Source: Oscillospiraceae bacterium
GTDB lineage: Bacteria > Bacillota > Clostridia > Oscillospirales > Ruminococcaceae
Length of the DNA: 64,000 bases
Assembly (NCBI GenBank): GCA_019423755.1
Contig: JAHZAU010000010.1
Location: 1-64,000 of the forward strand
Reading direction: 5' to 3'
Shown here: positions 50,416 to 59,653 of the stretch, one piece after another
Layout of the letters: each line of letters opens with the position of its first letter
Position numbering within the stretch: position 1 is the first letter of the stretch
Program-made: the position numbers and the translations under genes
The notes under the pieces: model-generated
Databases searched by the model: none
What the model was told of the DNA's origin: nothing
The model's input: the letters and a program-made list of their open reading frames with translations, nothing else

Positions 50416-51156
50416 GTGTGGATGCTGCTTTTGTGTGTGTTTGTAGCCGGGGTGATCGACGCCATCGCCGGCGGCGGCGGGCTCATCACCCTGCCGGCCT
50501 ATTACGCCTTTGGGGTGCCGCCGCACATGGCTTTGGGCACCAATAAATTTGCCTCCACCATGGGGACGCTCACCGCCTCGGCGCGGTTCGTGCGCTACCG
50601 TCAGATCCGCTGGTGGGCGGCGCTGTGGGCCTCCGGCGCGGCGCTGCTGGGCTCCCCAGTGGGCGCGCGCCTGGCCATGGCGGTGGAGGAAAAGTACTTA
50701 AAATATCTGCTTTTGGGGGTAGTGCCGCTGCTGGCGGTGCTGCTCTTTACCAAAAAGGACCTGGGCTCCCCGGAGGCCGGACCCCTTCCCCGGTGGAAGG
50801 AGGCGCTGGCCGCGGCGGGCACCGGCCTGGTCATTGGTATGTACGATGGCTTTTTCGGGCCGGGAACCGGTACCTTTTTGACCTTGATCTTTATGTCGCT
50901 GCTGCGGATGGACGTGGTCAAGGCCTGCGGCACCACCAAGATCGTCAATCTTTCCTCCAACGTAGCGGCGCTGGTCACTTACGCGCTGGGGGACAAGGTG
51001 CTGTGGAAGCTGGCCATCCCCTGCGCGGTGGTGTCCATCTTGGGCAACTGGCTGGGCTCCGGCCTGGCGCTGAAAAACGGCCTGCGCATCGTGCGGCCGG
51101 TGATGCTCGTTGCCATGGTGCTGCTGCTGTGCAAGGTGGCGGCGGATATGTTTTAA
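50416..51156 (+). CDS. TSUP family (TauE/SafE) anion transporter
   Basis: A 246-residue membrane protein with about eight helices. The two-fold TSUP repeat shows as VIDAIAGGGGLITLPAYYAFGVPPHMALGTNKFAST in the first half and GMYDGFFGPGTGTFLTLIFMSLLRMDVVKACGTTKIVNLSSN in the second. The family moves sulfite, sulfoacetate or other small anions; the substrate is unknown. The start is GTG 11 bases after GAGGGGG (ATG 50422 is an alternative). Confidence 0.92.
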   Translation: MWMLLLCVFVAGVIDAIAGGGGLITLPAYYAFGVPPHMALGTNKFASTMGTLTASARFVRYRQIRWWAALWASGAALLGSPVGARLAMAVEEKYLKYLLLGVVPLLAVLLFTKKDLGSPEAGPLPRWKEALAAAGTGLVIGMYDGFFGPGTGTFLTLIFMSLLRMDVVKACGTTKIVNLSSNVAALVTYALGDKVLWKLAIPCAVVSILGNWLGSGLALKNGLRIVRPVMLVAMVLLLCKVAADMF

Positions 51157-51189
51157 CCGAAACCGACCATACAGGAAAGGAGTGCTGGT

Positions 51190-52119
51190 ATGCCGGCGTT
51201 TGTTACACACGAACTGGCGGGACGGGAGCTGCTGTCCCGCCTGAGCCTGCGGGAAAAGCGGACGGTGGGCCGCGCGCCCTGGGCCTATTTTTGGGGCCTG
51301 CAGGGGCCGGACCTGCTGTTCTTCCGGGACGCGGTACGGGGGAAGAGCCCGCTGCCGCAGATGGGCAGCTTCCTGCACCAGCAGGACCCGGGGGAGCTGC
51401 TGGGAGCCATGGCCGCCTATGCCGCCGGACAGCCGGAGGAAGAACGGGAGATGCTGCTGGCATACTGCCTGGGCTTTGTGGGACACTATGTCATGGATAC
51501 CCAGCTGCACCCGTATGTTTACGCCCAGCAGGTGCGCATCAGCCGCCAGCTGCCCGAGGCTTGGCGGGGCGGGGTACATTTTCGCATCGAAAGCGAGATG
51601 GATACCGCCTATTACCGCTGCCGCACCGGCCGCGCCGTCCAGGAGTACGCTCCGGCGCCCCGCCTGTGGGGCACCCGGGCCCAGCGGAAGGTCATCGCCG
51701 GGCCGTATGAATTTTTGCTGCGGGAGATCTACGGCTTCGAGGTGGAGCCGGGGCAGGTGGAGGCCTGCTTTGCCGATACCCGCCGTATCATGGGACTGAC
51801 CCTCTGCCCCTGGGACGGGGTGCAGAAAGCCGCCTGGGCCCTGGAAGGGCTGGGCGCGCGGTGGGGAAGTCTTTCGGGGCACATCCGGCCCCGCCATGTG
51901 GATTGGGACGTGCTCAACCTGGCCCAGCGCCCCTGGCAGAGCCCGGAGGCGGGCAGCGCTCCCGACTGCCGCAGCGTGCCTCAGCTCGTCGAGGCCGCCT
52001 GCCGCATGGGCGAGGAACTGTGCGCCCAGCTGGCCGCGGCGGTGCGCTCCGGGCAGGAGCTGGTCCTGCCGGGGCTGCCGTCCTTTGACCGGGGCGCCCC
52101 GGATGGCACAGACTGCTAA
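51190..52119 (+). CDS. Zinc-dependent phospholipase C-like protein
   Basis: A 309-residue all-helical protein resembling the zinc-dependent phospholipase C/S1-P1 family found in Clostridia. Metal-binding wording includes FVTHELAG (His7), WGLQGPDLLFF, LGFVGHYVMDTQLHPYVY (about 97-114) and HFRIESEMD. There is no signal peptide, so an intracellular hydrolase is more likely than a secreted toxin-like enzyme. AAAGGAG precedes the ATG. It follows the TSUP gene by 33 bp and is probably cotranscribed. Confidence 0.78.
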   Translation: MPAFVTHELAGRELLSRLSLREKRTVGRAPWAYFWGLQGPDLLFFRDAVRGKSPLPQMGSFLHQQDPGELLGAMAAYAAGQPEEEREMLLAYCLGFVGHYVMDTQLHPYVYAQQVRISRQLPEAWRGGVHFRIESEMDTAYYRCRTGRAVQEYAPAPRLWGTRAQRKVIAGPYEFLLREIYGFEVEPGQVEACFADTRRIMGLTLCPWDGVQKAAWALEGLGARWGSLSGHIRPRHVDWDVLNLAQRPWQSPEAGSAPDCRSVPQLVEAACRMGEELCAQLAAAVRSGQELVLPGLPSFDRGAPDGTDC

Positions 52120-52176
52120 AGTGTTCCCCATGAGACGGGGTCAAGGTCCCTTGGGGCCATAGAAAGGAAGAAGATC

Positions 52177-53631
52177 ATGAGTATCAATTGGACCGAAGAA
52201 CGCAACCTGAGTATGCTGATGGATTACTACGAAATGACCATGTCCAACGGTTATTTCCTCAACGGCTTCCGGGACAAGAAGGCTGTGTTCGATATGTTTT
52301 TCCGCAAGATCCCCGATAACGGTGGATTTGCCATCTTTGCCGGCCTGGAGCAGATGATCCATTATATGCAGAACCTGCGTTTTACCCAGGAGGACCTGGA
52401 CTACTTCCGCTCCAAAGGGATCTTTGACGAAGGTTTCCTCGAATATCTGCGGGACTTCCGCTTTGAGTGCGACGTTTACGCCATGGAGGAAGGCACCCCC
52501 ATGTTCCCCAATGAGCCGATCATCGAGGTGCGCGGCCCGGTGATCCAGGCCCAGCTGGTGGAGACCATGATCCTGCTGACCATCAACCACCAGTCGCTGA
52601 TCACCACCAAAGCAAACCGCATGGTGCGCGCCGCCCGCGGCCGAACCATTATGGAGTTCGGTTCCCGCCGGGCGCAGGCGCCGGACGCCGCCATCCTGGG
52701 CGCCCGTGCCTGCTACATCGGCGGCTGCAACGCCACCGCCTGCACCATCACCGACCGGGACTACGGCGTGCCCGCTACCGGCACCATGGCCCACAGCTGG
52801 GTGCAGATGTTTGACACCGAGTACGAGGCCTTTGCCAGCTATGCTCGCATCTACCCCCAGGACTGCACCCTGCTGGTGGATACCTACAACGTGCTGAAAT
52901 CCGGCGTGCCCAACGCCATCCGCGTCTTTGATGAGATCGTAGTGCCCGCCGGCTACCGGCCCAAGGGTATCCGCATCGACAGCGGCGACATCGCCTACCT
53001 TTCCAAAAAGGCCCGCGCCATGCTGGACCGCGCCGGTTATCCCGACGTCAAGATCCTGGCTTCCAACTCCCTGGACGAGTATATTATCCGGGACCTGGAG
53101 CTTCAGGGCGCCAAGGTGGACAGCTTCGGCATCGGCGAGCGGCTGATCACCAGTAAGTCCGACCCGGTGTTCGGCGGCGTGTACAAGCTGGTCGCGGTGG
53201 AAAAGGACGGCGCCTATGTGCCGAAGATCAAGATCAGCGAAAGCAACGAGAAGATCACCAACCCCCACTACAAGAACCTTTACCGCCTTTACGACCAGGA
53301 GGGCAAGGCCGTGGCCGACTACATCTGCACCGGCGACGAGTTCCTGGATACCGAAAACCCCATCGACCTGACCATCTTCGACCCGGAAGCCACCTGGAAG
53401 ACCTTCGACCTCAAGGGCGGCCGGGCCCGCTCCCTGCTGGTGCCCATCTTCCAGAAGGGCGAGCTGGTCTATCAGTGCCCCAATCTGCATGAGGTGCAGG
53501 AGTACTGCCGCCAGCAGGTGGACACCCTTTGGGACGAGGTCACCCGCTTTGAAAACCCCCACAAATACTATGTGGACCTGAGCCAGAAGCTGTGGGATCT
53601 CAAGACCGATATGCTCAAACGCCTCAAATAA
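52177..53631 (+). CDS. pncB: Nicotinate phosphoribosyltransferase
   Basis: A 484-residue enzyme that makes nicotinate mononucleotide for NAD salvage. N-terminal DYYEMTMSNGYF, FAGLEQMIHYM, EFGSRRAQAPDAAILGARACYIGGCNATA, the active His in MAHSWVQMF and GIRIDSGDIAYLSKKARAMLD give the family, in the long Gram-positive form. Codon use is clean. GAAAGGAAG precedes the ATG. The 57-bp gap from the previous gene holds a small GC-rich hairpin but no recognised NAD riboswitch. Confidence 0.96.
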   Translation: MSINWTEERNLSMLMDYYEMTMSNGYFLNGFRDKKAVFDMFFRKIPDNGGFAIFAGLEQMIHYMQNLRFTQEDLDYFRSKGIFDEGFLEYLRDFRFECDVYAMEEGTPMFPNEPIIEVRGPVIQAQLVETMILLTINHQSLITTKANRMVRAARGRTIMEFGSRRAQAPDAAILGARACYIGGCNATACTITDRDYGVPATGTMAHSWVQMFDTEYEAFASYARIYPQDCTLLVDTYNVLKSGVPNAIRVFDEIVVPAGYRPKGIRIDSGDIAYLSKKARAMLDRAGYPDVKILASNSLDEYIIRDLELQGAKVDSFGIGERLITSKSDPVFGGVYKLVAVEKDGAYVPKIKISESNEKITNPHYKNLYRLYDQEGKAVADYICTGDEFLDTENPIDLTIFDPEATWKTFDLKGGRARSLLVPIFQKGELVYQCPNLHEVQEYCRQQVDTLWDEVTRFENPHKYYVDLSQKLWDLKTDMLKRLK

Positions 53632-53648
53632 AACGGCAAACGCAAAAC

Positions 53649-53684
53649 AAGGGCCGCGACCTTTTCAAAGGTCGCGGCCCTTTT
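53649..53684. terminator. Bidirectional terminator
   Basis: Perfect stem AAGGGCCGCGACCTTT / AAAGGTCGCGGCCCTT with TTTT, between convergent pncB and regulator genes. Confidence 0.92.
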
Positions 53685-53695
53685 GGCTGCTGAGA

Positions 53696-54253
53696 TTAGT
53701 TTTCAAAGACCTTTTCCTTCTGCTGCACCCAGAAGCTGCGGGAGGGCTTGTCGGAAAGATTGTAGCAGCTGTGGCGCTGCAGGGCCTTGATGAACACCGA
53801 GTCCCCCTCCCGAAGGTGGTAGGTGGCGTCCTCCACCCGCACCTCCATCTCGCCCTGGATGACGGTGCCCATCTCGTCGAAGACATGGGTCCAGAGCATA
53901 CCGGTGTAGTCGGTGTTGGGCTGGATGGTCATGTAGAAGTAGTGGTCCTTGCCGGGGCCGGACTGGATCCAGTCGCAGGAGGTGGCGCAGTCGGCGTCCA
54001 GCGTGTGGGTGCAGTCCTCCCGGCGCACCACGCAGGAGCTTTCCTCCCCGCTGGAAAGCAGGTCCCGGATGGAGACCTCCAGCACCTGGCAGATGCGGTC
54101 CAGGTTGTCCAAAGTGGGGCTGCAAAGCCCGCGCTCCAGGTTGCTCAGGTACCCCACCGAAAGGCCGGTCTCGGCGGAAAGCTGCTTGAGGGTGATGTTT
54201 TTTGCCTTGCGGGCCTCCTTGACCTCGGCGCCCACATCCTTGGTGGATTTCAT
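53696..54253 (-). CDS. XRE-cupin transcriptional regulator
   Basis: A 185-residue regulator. Residues 5-65 are an XRE helix-turn-helix (VKEARKAKNITLKQLSAETGLSVGYLSNLERGLCSPTLDNLDRICQVLEV). Residues about 105-180 are a small cupin (HVFDEMGTVIQGEMEVRVEDATYHLREGDSVFIKALQRHSCYN), as in PuuR-like sensors of small molecules. It starts at ATG after GGAAGGTG; an in-frame ATG 13 codons earlier lacks such a site. It is divergent from mglAC across 134 bp and may control it. Confidence 0.92.
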   Translation of the reverse strand: MKSTKDVGAEVKEARKAKNITLKQLSAETGLSVGYLSNLERGLCSPTLDNLDRICQVLEVSIRDLLSSGEESSCVVRREDCTHTLDADCATSCDWIQSGPGKDHYFYMTIQPNTDYTGMLWTHVFDEMGTVIQGEMEVRVEDATYHLREGDSVFIKALQRHSCYNLSDKPSRSFWVQQKEKVFEN

Positions 54254-54387
54254 CTGTATGTCACCTTCCTTAATAAAAAGGGTGAATTTCATTTCTGTGA
54301 AGACGCTTTTATCATAACACGCTTTTGAGTCAACATCAAGAAAGGACCGGTATTTTTTGTAGAATAAGAAAAGTGGTGACGAGCATT
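54254..54387. promoter_or_regulatory. Divergent control region of the regulator and mglAC
   Basis: TAGAAT (54360-54365) is a likely -10 for mglA, without a good -35. GTGAATTTCATTTCTGTGAA (around 54281-54300) contains a near-repeated TTC/GAA pattern that may be an operator. No gene fits. Confidence 0.4.
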
Positions 54388-55887
54388 TTGGATCATGAAT
54401 ATGTATTGGAGATGTCTGGGATCGTAAAAGAGTTCCCCGGCGTCAAAGCGTTGGATAATGCTCAGCTCTTCCTGCGGCCCGGTACGGTACACGCCCTCAT
54501 GGGCGAAAACGGCGCCGGTAAATCGACCTTGATGAAATGCCTTTTCGGTATCTATCATAAAGATGCCGGCTCCATCAAGGTAAGCGGCGAAGAGGTAGAA
54601 TACGAAAATGCAAAACAGGCTCTGGAGCACGGGGTGTCCATGGTGCACCAGGAGCTCAACCAGGTACGTCAGACCCGCGTTGTGGATAACATGTGGCTGG
54701 GACGTTTCCCCACCAAAGGTATCAGCATCGACGAAAAGAAGATGTACGAAGACACCAAAGCGATTTTTGATGACTTAGGAATTGATATCGACCCCCGCGA
54801 AAAGGTGGGCAACCTTTCGGTTTCCCAGGGGCAGATGATCGAGATCGCCAAAGCGGTTTCCTACAATGCCAAGATCGTGGTAATGGATGAGCCGACCTCC
54901 TCTTTGACCGAGAAGGAAGTCGAGCATCTGTTCCGCATCATCGAGAAGCTCAAAAAGCAGGGCGTCGGAATCATATATATTTCCCACAAGATGGAGGAAA
55001 TCCTTAAGATCTCCGACGAAGTAACCGTCATGCGTGACGGTAAATGGATCGTGACCGAGGATGCGGCCAACCTGACCACCGACAAGATCATCAAGTACAT
55101 GGTCGGCCGTGACCTGACCAACCGCTTCCCGCCCAAGACCAACGTCCCCGGCGAGGTGATGCTGTCGGTACAGGGGCTTTCCTCCGAGTACGACCCCCGC
55201 GTGGAAGAAGCCACCTTCGAGCTGCACAAGGGCGAGATCCTGGGTGTGGCCGGTCTGATGGGCTCCCGCCGTACCGAGCTGATGGAGACCCTCTTCGGCG
55301 TGCGCAAACGCCGCAGCGGTACCGTCACCCTCCACGGCAAGGAGGTCGCCAACCGCAACTCCCGCGAGGCCATCTCCAACGGCTTCTCTCTGCTGACCGA
55401 AGACCGCCGCAACACCGGTATCTTTGCCGGTATGTCCATCCTTTTCAACTCCACCTTGGCCAACATCGGACACTACAGCAACAAGCTGGGCGTCCTCAAC
55501 GACAAGAAGATGAAAGAGGATACCAAGTGGGTCATCGACAGCATGAAGGTCAAAACCCCCAGCGACATGACCAAGATCGGCACCCTGTCCGGTGGTAACC
55601 AGCAGAAGGTCATCCTGGGCCGCTGGCTGCTGACCGAGCCGGAAGTCCTGATGCTGGATGAGCCGACCCGAGGCATCGACGTAGGCGCCAAGTACGAGAT
55701 CTATCAGCTGATCATCGACCTGGCAAACAAGGGAAAAGGCGTTATCGTGGTTTCTTCCGAAATGCCGGAGCTGCTGGGCATCACCGACCGTATTCTGGTC
55801 ATGTCCAACGGACGGATGGCTGGTATCGTCAATACTGCCGAGACCAATCAGGAAGAGATCCTTGCCTTGGCGGCGAAATATATCTAA
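54388..55887 (+). CDS. mglA: Sugar ABC transporter ATPase, MglA/RbsA type
   Basis: A 499-residue ATPase with two tandem nucleotide-binding domains, energising galactose-, ribose- or similar sugar uptake. The first has Walker [10 protein letters not shown] (about 38-46), signature [14 protein letters not shown] and Walker [13 protein letters not shown]. The second has the reduced P-loop GLMGSRRTE, signature [14 protein letters not shown] and Walker [18 protein letters not shown] start with GGTGA upstream best fits the family N terminus ([19 protein letters not shown]); GTG codons at 54373 and 54376 are alternatives. Codon use is like that of highly expressed genes. Confidence 0.94.
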   Translation: MDHEYVLEMSGIVKEFPGVKALDNAQLFLRPGTVHALMGENGAGKSTLMKCLFGIYHKDAGSIKVSGEEVEYENAKQALEHGVSMVHQELNQVRQTRVVDNMWLGRFPTKGISIDEKKMYEDTKAIFDDLGIDIDPREKVGNLSVSQGQMIEIAKAVSYNAKIVVMDEPTSSLTEKEVEHLFRIIEKLKKQGVGIIYISHKMEEILKISDEVTVMRDGKWIVTEDAANLTTDKIIKYMVGRDLTNRFPPKTNVPGEVMLSVQGLSSEYDPRVEEATFELHKGEILGVAGLMGSRRTELMETLFGVRKRRSGTVTLHGKEVANRNSREAISNGFSLLTEDRRNTGIFAGMSILFNSTLANIGHYSNKLGVLNDKKMKEDTKWVIDSMKVKTPSDMTKIGTLSGGNQQKVILGRWLLTEPEVLMLDEPTRGIDVGAKYEIYQLIIDLANKGKGVIVVSSEMPELLGITDRILVMSNGRMAGIVNTAETNQEEILALAAKYI

Positions 55888-55905
55888 TTCGAGGGGTGTT
55901 GTTCT

Positions 55906-56928
55906 GTGGATAAAGCAAAAAAGAAAAGTTTAAGCGATTTTGTGCTGAAATATGCCATCTATATCGCGCTGGCCATGATCATCCTGGTCATCATCATTAA
56001 AGACCCGAGCTTCGTTTCTCTGAGCTCTCTGACCACCATCCTGACCCAGTCCTCCACCCGCTGCCTGCTGGCACTGGGCGTCGGCGGCCTGATCGTCCTG
56101 GCTGGTACCGACCTTTCCGTGGGCCGTATGGTAGGCTTGGCAGCTGTTGTGGCAGCTTCCTTGCTCCAGGACCCCAACTTCTCCAGAAGAATCTTCCCGG
56201 ATCTGCCCTCCGCTCCTTGGTTCGTAGCGGTGGTTATCCTGGGTATCGTTGTTATGCTGGCACTGGCTTCCACCATCTCCGGTTGGATGGTCGCCACCCT
56301 GCACATGCACCCCTTCATCGCCACTTTGGGCATGCAGCTGATCCTCTACGGCGCCTGCTCCACCTACTACAATAAGGTGGGCGGTTCCCCCATCGCTTCC
56401 CTGAACGAAGGCTTCAAAAACCTGGCACAGGGTACCCTGGTTAAGTTCAGCGACACCGCGTCCATCTCCTTCCTGGTTCTGTACGCCATCGTTGCCATCT
56501 TTGTGATCTGGTTCCTGTGGAACAAGACCCGCCTGGGCAAAAACATGTTCGCAGTCGGCGGCAACACCGAGGCTGCTGAGGTTTCCGGTGTTAACGTCAC
56601 CAAGACCATCATGCTGGTTTACATGGTAGCTGGTATCCTCTACGGTCTGGCCGGCGTTCTGGAGCTGGGCCGTACCGGTTCCGCCACCAACAACCTGGGC
56701 GTAAACTACGAGCTGGATGCGATCTCCGCCTGCGTCGTCGGCGGCGTATCCTTCAACGGTGGTGTTGGTACCATCCCCGGCGTGGTAACCGGCGTTCTCA
56801 TCCTGCAGGTTATCAACTACGGTCTGGCCTACATCAACGTAGACCCGTACTTCCAGTACATCGTCAGAGGTCTGATCATCCTGGTAGCCGTGGCGATCGA
56901 TATGAGAAAGTATGTAAAGAAAAAATAA
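55906..56928 (+). CDS. mglC: Sugar ABC transporter permease, MglC type
   Basis: A 340-residue permease with about ten helices, starting at GTG after GAGGGGTG. Family marks are LALGVGGLIVLAGTDLSVGRMVGLAAVVAASLL, LHMHPFIATLGMQLILYGACSTYY, NKTRLGKNMFAVGGNTEAAEVSGVNV and NNLGVNYELDAISACVVGGVSFNGGVGT. It is 18 bp after mglA. The galactose-binding protein gene (mglB), normally first in this operon, is absent here, so the binding protein must be encoded elsewhere. Confidence 0.95.
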   Translation: MDKAKKKSLSDFVLKYAIYIALAMIILVIIIKDPSFVSLSSLTTILTQSSTRCLLALGVGGLIVLAGTDLSVGRMVGLAAVVAASLLQDPNFSRRIFPDLPSAPWFVAVVILGIVVMLALASTISGWMVATLHMHPFIATLGMQLILYGACSTYYNKVGGSPIASLNEGFKNLAQGTLVKFSDTASISFLVLYAIVAIFVIWFLWNKTRLGKNMFAVGGNTEAAEVSGVNVTKTIMLVYMVAGILYGLAGVLELGRTGSATNNLGVNYELDAISACVVGGVSFNGGVGTIPGVVTGVLILQVINYGLAYINVDPYFQYIVRGLIILVAVAIDMRKYVKKK

Positions 56929-56949
56929 TTCCTACCACTTTTCTAAAAG

Positions 56950-56988
56950 GAGCGGTCAGGCCGTTTGGCCTGGCTGCTTCTTTTTTTG
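56950..56988 (+). terminator. mglC terminator
   Basis: Stem AGCGGTCAGGCC / GGCCTGGCTGCT then TCTTTTTTT. Confidence 0.88.
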
Positions 56989-57074
56989 GCGCTCTTTTTT
57001 TAAGAAAACACTGGAAACCGGCGGCGGTCCATGGTATGATGAAACGACAAGAGATTTGGGAAGGATGTGCTGGA

Positions 57075-57839
57075 TTGAAGGAGATTCACGATACTGTGCG
57101 GGCGGATTACCGAAAGATCGCCCTGGAAGAAAACGAGGGGACCATCCTCACCGGGGACCGGGGGGCCGGGGAGATGTCGGTGAGCGTGGGATACACCCCG
57201 GAGGAGCTGGCGCTGGTGCCCCCGGAGGCAAACTTGGGCCTTGGGTGCGGCAACCCGCTGGTCAAGGCGCAGCTGCAGCCGGGCGAGGTGGTGCTGGACC
57301 TGGGCAGCGGAGCCGGGCTGGACTGCTTTTTGGCCGCGTCCAAGGTGGGGCGCGCCGGCCGGGCCATTGGGGTAGACATGACCCCGGAGATGCTCAGCCG
57401 CGCCCGAGAGACCGCCAAGAAGCACCGGGTGCGCAACGTGGAGTTTCGCCTGGGGGAGATCGAAAACCTGCCGGTGGCCGATAACACCGCCGATGTGTGC
57501 ATCTCCAACTGCGTCATCAACCTTTCGGACAACAAGCCCCGGGTCTACCGGGAGATCTTCCGGGCGCTGAAGCCCGGCGGGCGCATCTCCATCTGCGACA
57601 TCGTCATCATGAAGGAGCTGACCGCCCAGATGAAGGAGGACGCTGCCCTTTACTCCTGCTGAGTGAGCGGCGCTTCTTCGGTCGAAGAACTGGAACGCAT
57701 CATCCGCATGGCCGGTTTCGAGCAGGTGGAAGTCCTGCCCAAGCCGGTGTCCAAGGAATACGAGGAAAAATGGGGCCGCAGCCTGGCGGTAGGGGAGTAC
57801 ATCATGTCCTCCTCCATCACCGCCCGAAAGCCCCAGTAA
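57075..57839 (+). CDS. arsM: Arsenite methyltransferase with in-frame TGA (probable selenocysteine)
   Basis: Read through the TGA at 57660-57662 this is a 254-residue ArsM: SAM motif VVLDLGSGAGLDCF (about 73-85), Cys58 in LGLGCGNP and SNCVINLSDNKP (about 145-156). The TGA is codon 196 in YSC-U-VSGA, aligning with the conserved arsenic-binding Cys of the family wording Y-x-G-C-V-S-G-A. After it the frame continues as normal ArsM (ELERIIRMAGFEQVEV ... SSSITARKPQ, stop 57837). A GGTC-tipped hairpin follows at SECIS distance. TTG 57075 after GGAAGGATG is preferred as start because ATG 57036 overlaps a TATGAT -10 box. If TGA is a stop, the gene is broken. Confidence 0.85.
57660..57690 (+). promoter_or_regulatory. 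Candidate bacterial SECIS element
   Basis: The TGA (57660-57662) is followed by a stem TTCTTC-GGTC-GAAGAA with apical GGTC at 57680-57683. The loop starts 20 nt after the T of TGA. In E. coli fdhF the SelB-binding loop also reads GGTC, at about 21 nt. Position and loop agree; SelB binding is inferred. Confidence 0.7.
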
Positions 57840-57864
57840 CAAGATATCGAAAGGAGCCAACGGG

Positions 57865-59253
57865 ATGGCAAAATCGCGGCCTCAGGACGGGGCGCTGAAG
57901 AAGAATGATTTGATCCAGGCGGTGGTGGAGGGCATGTCCTCCGACGGCAGCGGCATCGTCCGCCACGAGGGCATGGTGCTGTTCGTGCCGCAGACCGCGG
58001 TAGGGGACCGGCTCATCGTCCGGGTGGTCAAGGTGCAGAAAAACTTTGGCTTTGGCCGGGTGGAGGAGATTTTGGAGCCTTCTCCTGACCGGGTAGAGCC
58101 GGCCTGCCCGGTGTACCAGACCTGCGGCGGCTGCTGCTTCTGGCACCTGAGCTACGAGGCGGAGCTGCGCCACAAGGCAGACTTTGTGGCGGAGAACCTG
58201 CGGCGGCTAGGCGGTCTTTCGCCCCAGATGCTGCCCATCACCCCGTCCCCCCGCAGCCAGGGCTACCGCAACAAGGCCCAGTACCCCATCCGCCTGCAGA
58301 ATGGCCGGGTGGAGGCCGGGTTCTTTGCCCGCCGCAGCCACCGGGTGGTGCCCTGCAGCCGCTGCCTGCTGCAGCCGGACTTCTTTGGGGACATTGTGGA
58401 GTACACCACCGACTTTTTGGAGAAAAACCACATCTCCATCTACGATGAGGAGACCGGCAAGGGCTTGGTACGCCACCTGTACCTGCGCTTTGGCGAGGTC
58501 AGCGGCCAGGTCATGGTCTGCCTGGTGGTCAACGGCGACAGCCTCCCGCACGCCCAGGAGTACGTCCAGGGCCTGCTGGACTGCTGCCCCCAGGTGGCGT
58601 CGGTGGTGCTCAACCGCAACACCGCCCAGAACAACGTGATCTTAGGGGAGCAGTGCCGCACCCTCTACGGCACCGACACCATCTGGGACGAGCTGTGCGG
58701 GGTGAAGTTCGCCCTTTCCCCGCTGAGCTTCTACCAGGTCAACCGCCAGGCCGCCCAGCAGCTGTACGGGCTGGCCCGCCAGATGGCGCAGCTCACCGGT
58801 GAGGAACTGCTGGTGGACCTGTACTGCGGCGCCGGGACCATCGGCCTTTCCATGGCGCCCTATGTGCGGCAGCTCATCGGGGTGGAGATCGTGCCGGACG
58901 CGGTGGAAAACGCCCGTCAGAACGCCCGGGAAGCAGGGGTACAAAACGCCCGCTTCCTGTGCCAGGACGCCTCCAGCGCCGCCCAGGAGCTTGTAAAAGA
59001 GGGCTTGCGGCCGGATGTCATCGTAGTGGACCCGCCGCGCAAAGGCTGCGACCAGCAGGGCCTGGAGGCCATGGTGCAGATGGCGCCCCGGCGCATCGTC
59101 ATGATCTCCTGCAACAGCGCTTCCATGGCCCGGGACTGCAAAGCCCTGGAGCAGATGGGCTACCGCCTGGTGCAGGCCGCCCCGGTGGACCTGTTCCCCC
59201 GCACCGCCCATGTGGAGTGCGTCGGGGTCTTGGTGCCGGTGGAGGAAAAATAA
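57865..59253 (+). CDS. rlmD: 23S rRNA uracil-5 methyltransferase, RlmD/RumA family
   Basis: A 462-residue tRNA/rRNA m5U methyltransferase. An N-terminal TRAM domain (about 12-70) precedes iron-sulphur ligands in CPVYQTCGGCCFW (about 82-94) and CSRC (about 165). The methyltransferase domain has DLYCGAGTIGLSM (about 318), VVDPPRKGCD (about 388) and the catalytic Cys in ISCNSASMARD (about 416). The C terminus ends normally at HVECVGVLVPVEEK. It lies 25 bp after arsM and is probably cotranscribed. A second paralogue lies 1.8 kb downstream. Confidence 0.93.
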   Translation: MAKSRPQDGALKKNDLIQAVVEGMSSDGSGIVRHEGMVLFVPQTAVGDRLIVRVVKVQKNFGFGRVEEILEPSPDRVEPACPVYQTCGGCCFWHLSYEAELRHKADFVAENLRRLGGLSPQMLPITPSPRSQGYRNKAQYPIRLQNGRVEAGFFARRSHRVVPCSRCLLQPDFFGDIVEYTTDFLEKNHISIYDEETGKGLVRHLYLRFGEVSGQVMVCLVVNGDSLPHAQEYVQGLLDCCPQVASVVLNRNTAQNNVILGEQCRTLYGTDTIWDELCGVKFALSPLSFYQVNRQAAQQLYGLARQMAQLTGEELLVDLYCGAGTIGLSMAPYVRQLIGVEIVPDAVENARQNAREAGVQNARFLCQDASSAAQELVKEGLRPDVIVVDPPRKGCDQQGLEAMVQMAPRRIVMISCNSASMARDCKALEQMGYRLVQAAPVDLFPRTAHVECVGVLVPVEEK

Positions 59254-59299
59254 CCGGGCACCGCAAGTTTATATTGCTTAGATAAAGAAGGAATGAAAG

Positions 59300-59653
59300 A
59301 TGAAATACCTTATGCAGGCAGGCCGTATCCTGGCCATTACGTTTTTGGCGGAGGTGATCCACGGCCTGCTGCCGCTTCCCATCCCAGCCAGCATCTACGG
59401 TCTGATCCTGCTCCTGGTGGCACTGCAGACCGGGATTTTGCGCCTGGAACAGGTCAAGGACGTGGCGGACCTTCTGCTGGAAATTATGCCGGTACTGTTT
59501 ATCCCTGCGGCGGTGGGGCTGTTGGAGGTTTGGCCTCAGCTGCAGCCCATCCTCCTGCCGGCGGGGGTAATCCTGCTGGTGACGACCGTCCTGGTCATGG
59601 TGGTCACCGGCCGGACCGCCCAATGGTTTATCCGGAAGGAGGGGAAGAAATAA
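59300..59653 (+). CDS. lrgA: CidA/LrgA family holin-like protein
   Basis: A 117-residue membrane protein with four helices. Family wording: ILAITFLAEVIHGLLPLPIPASIYGLILLLVALQTGIL, then VADLLLEIMPVLFIPAAVGLLEVW. Acts with LrgB in murein hydrolase control or small-acid transport in other Firmicutes. AAGAAGGA precedes the ATG. Its stop overlaps the lrgB start by one base (TAATG). Confidence 0.92.
   Translation: MKYLMQAGRILAITFLAEVIHGLLPLPIPASIYGLILLLVALQTGILRLEQVKDVADLLLEIMPVLFIPAAVGLLEVWPQLQPILLPAGVILLVTTVLVMVVTGRTAQWFIRKEGKK

Noticed and set aside
57036..57662. ArsM as a short protein ending at TGA, or as a pseudogene
   Set aside because: The frame continues with correct ArsM C-terminal sequence and no other lesion. 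The TGA sits exactly at a conserved Cys codon with a SECIS-like hairpin after it. Selenocysteine is the simpler reading, though unproven.
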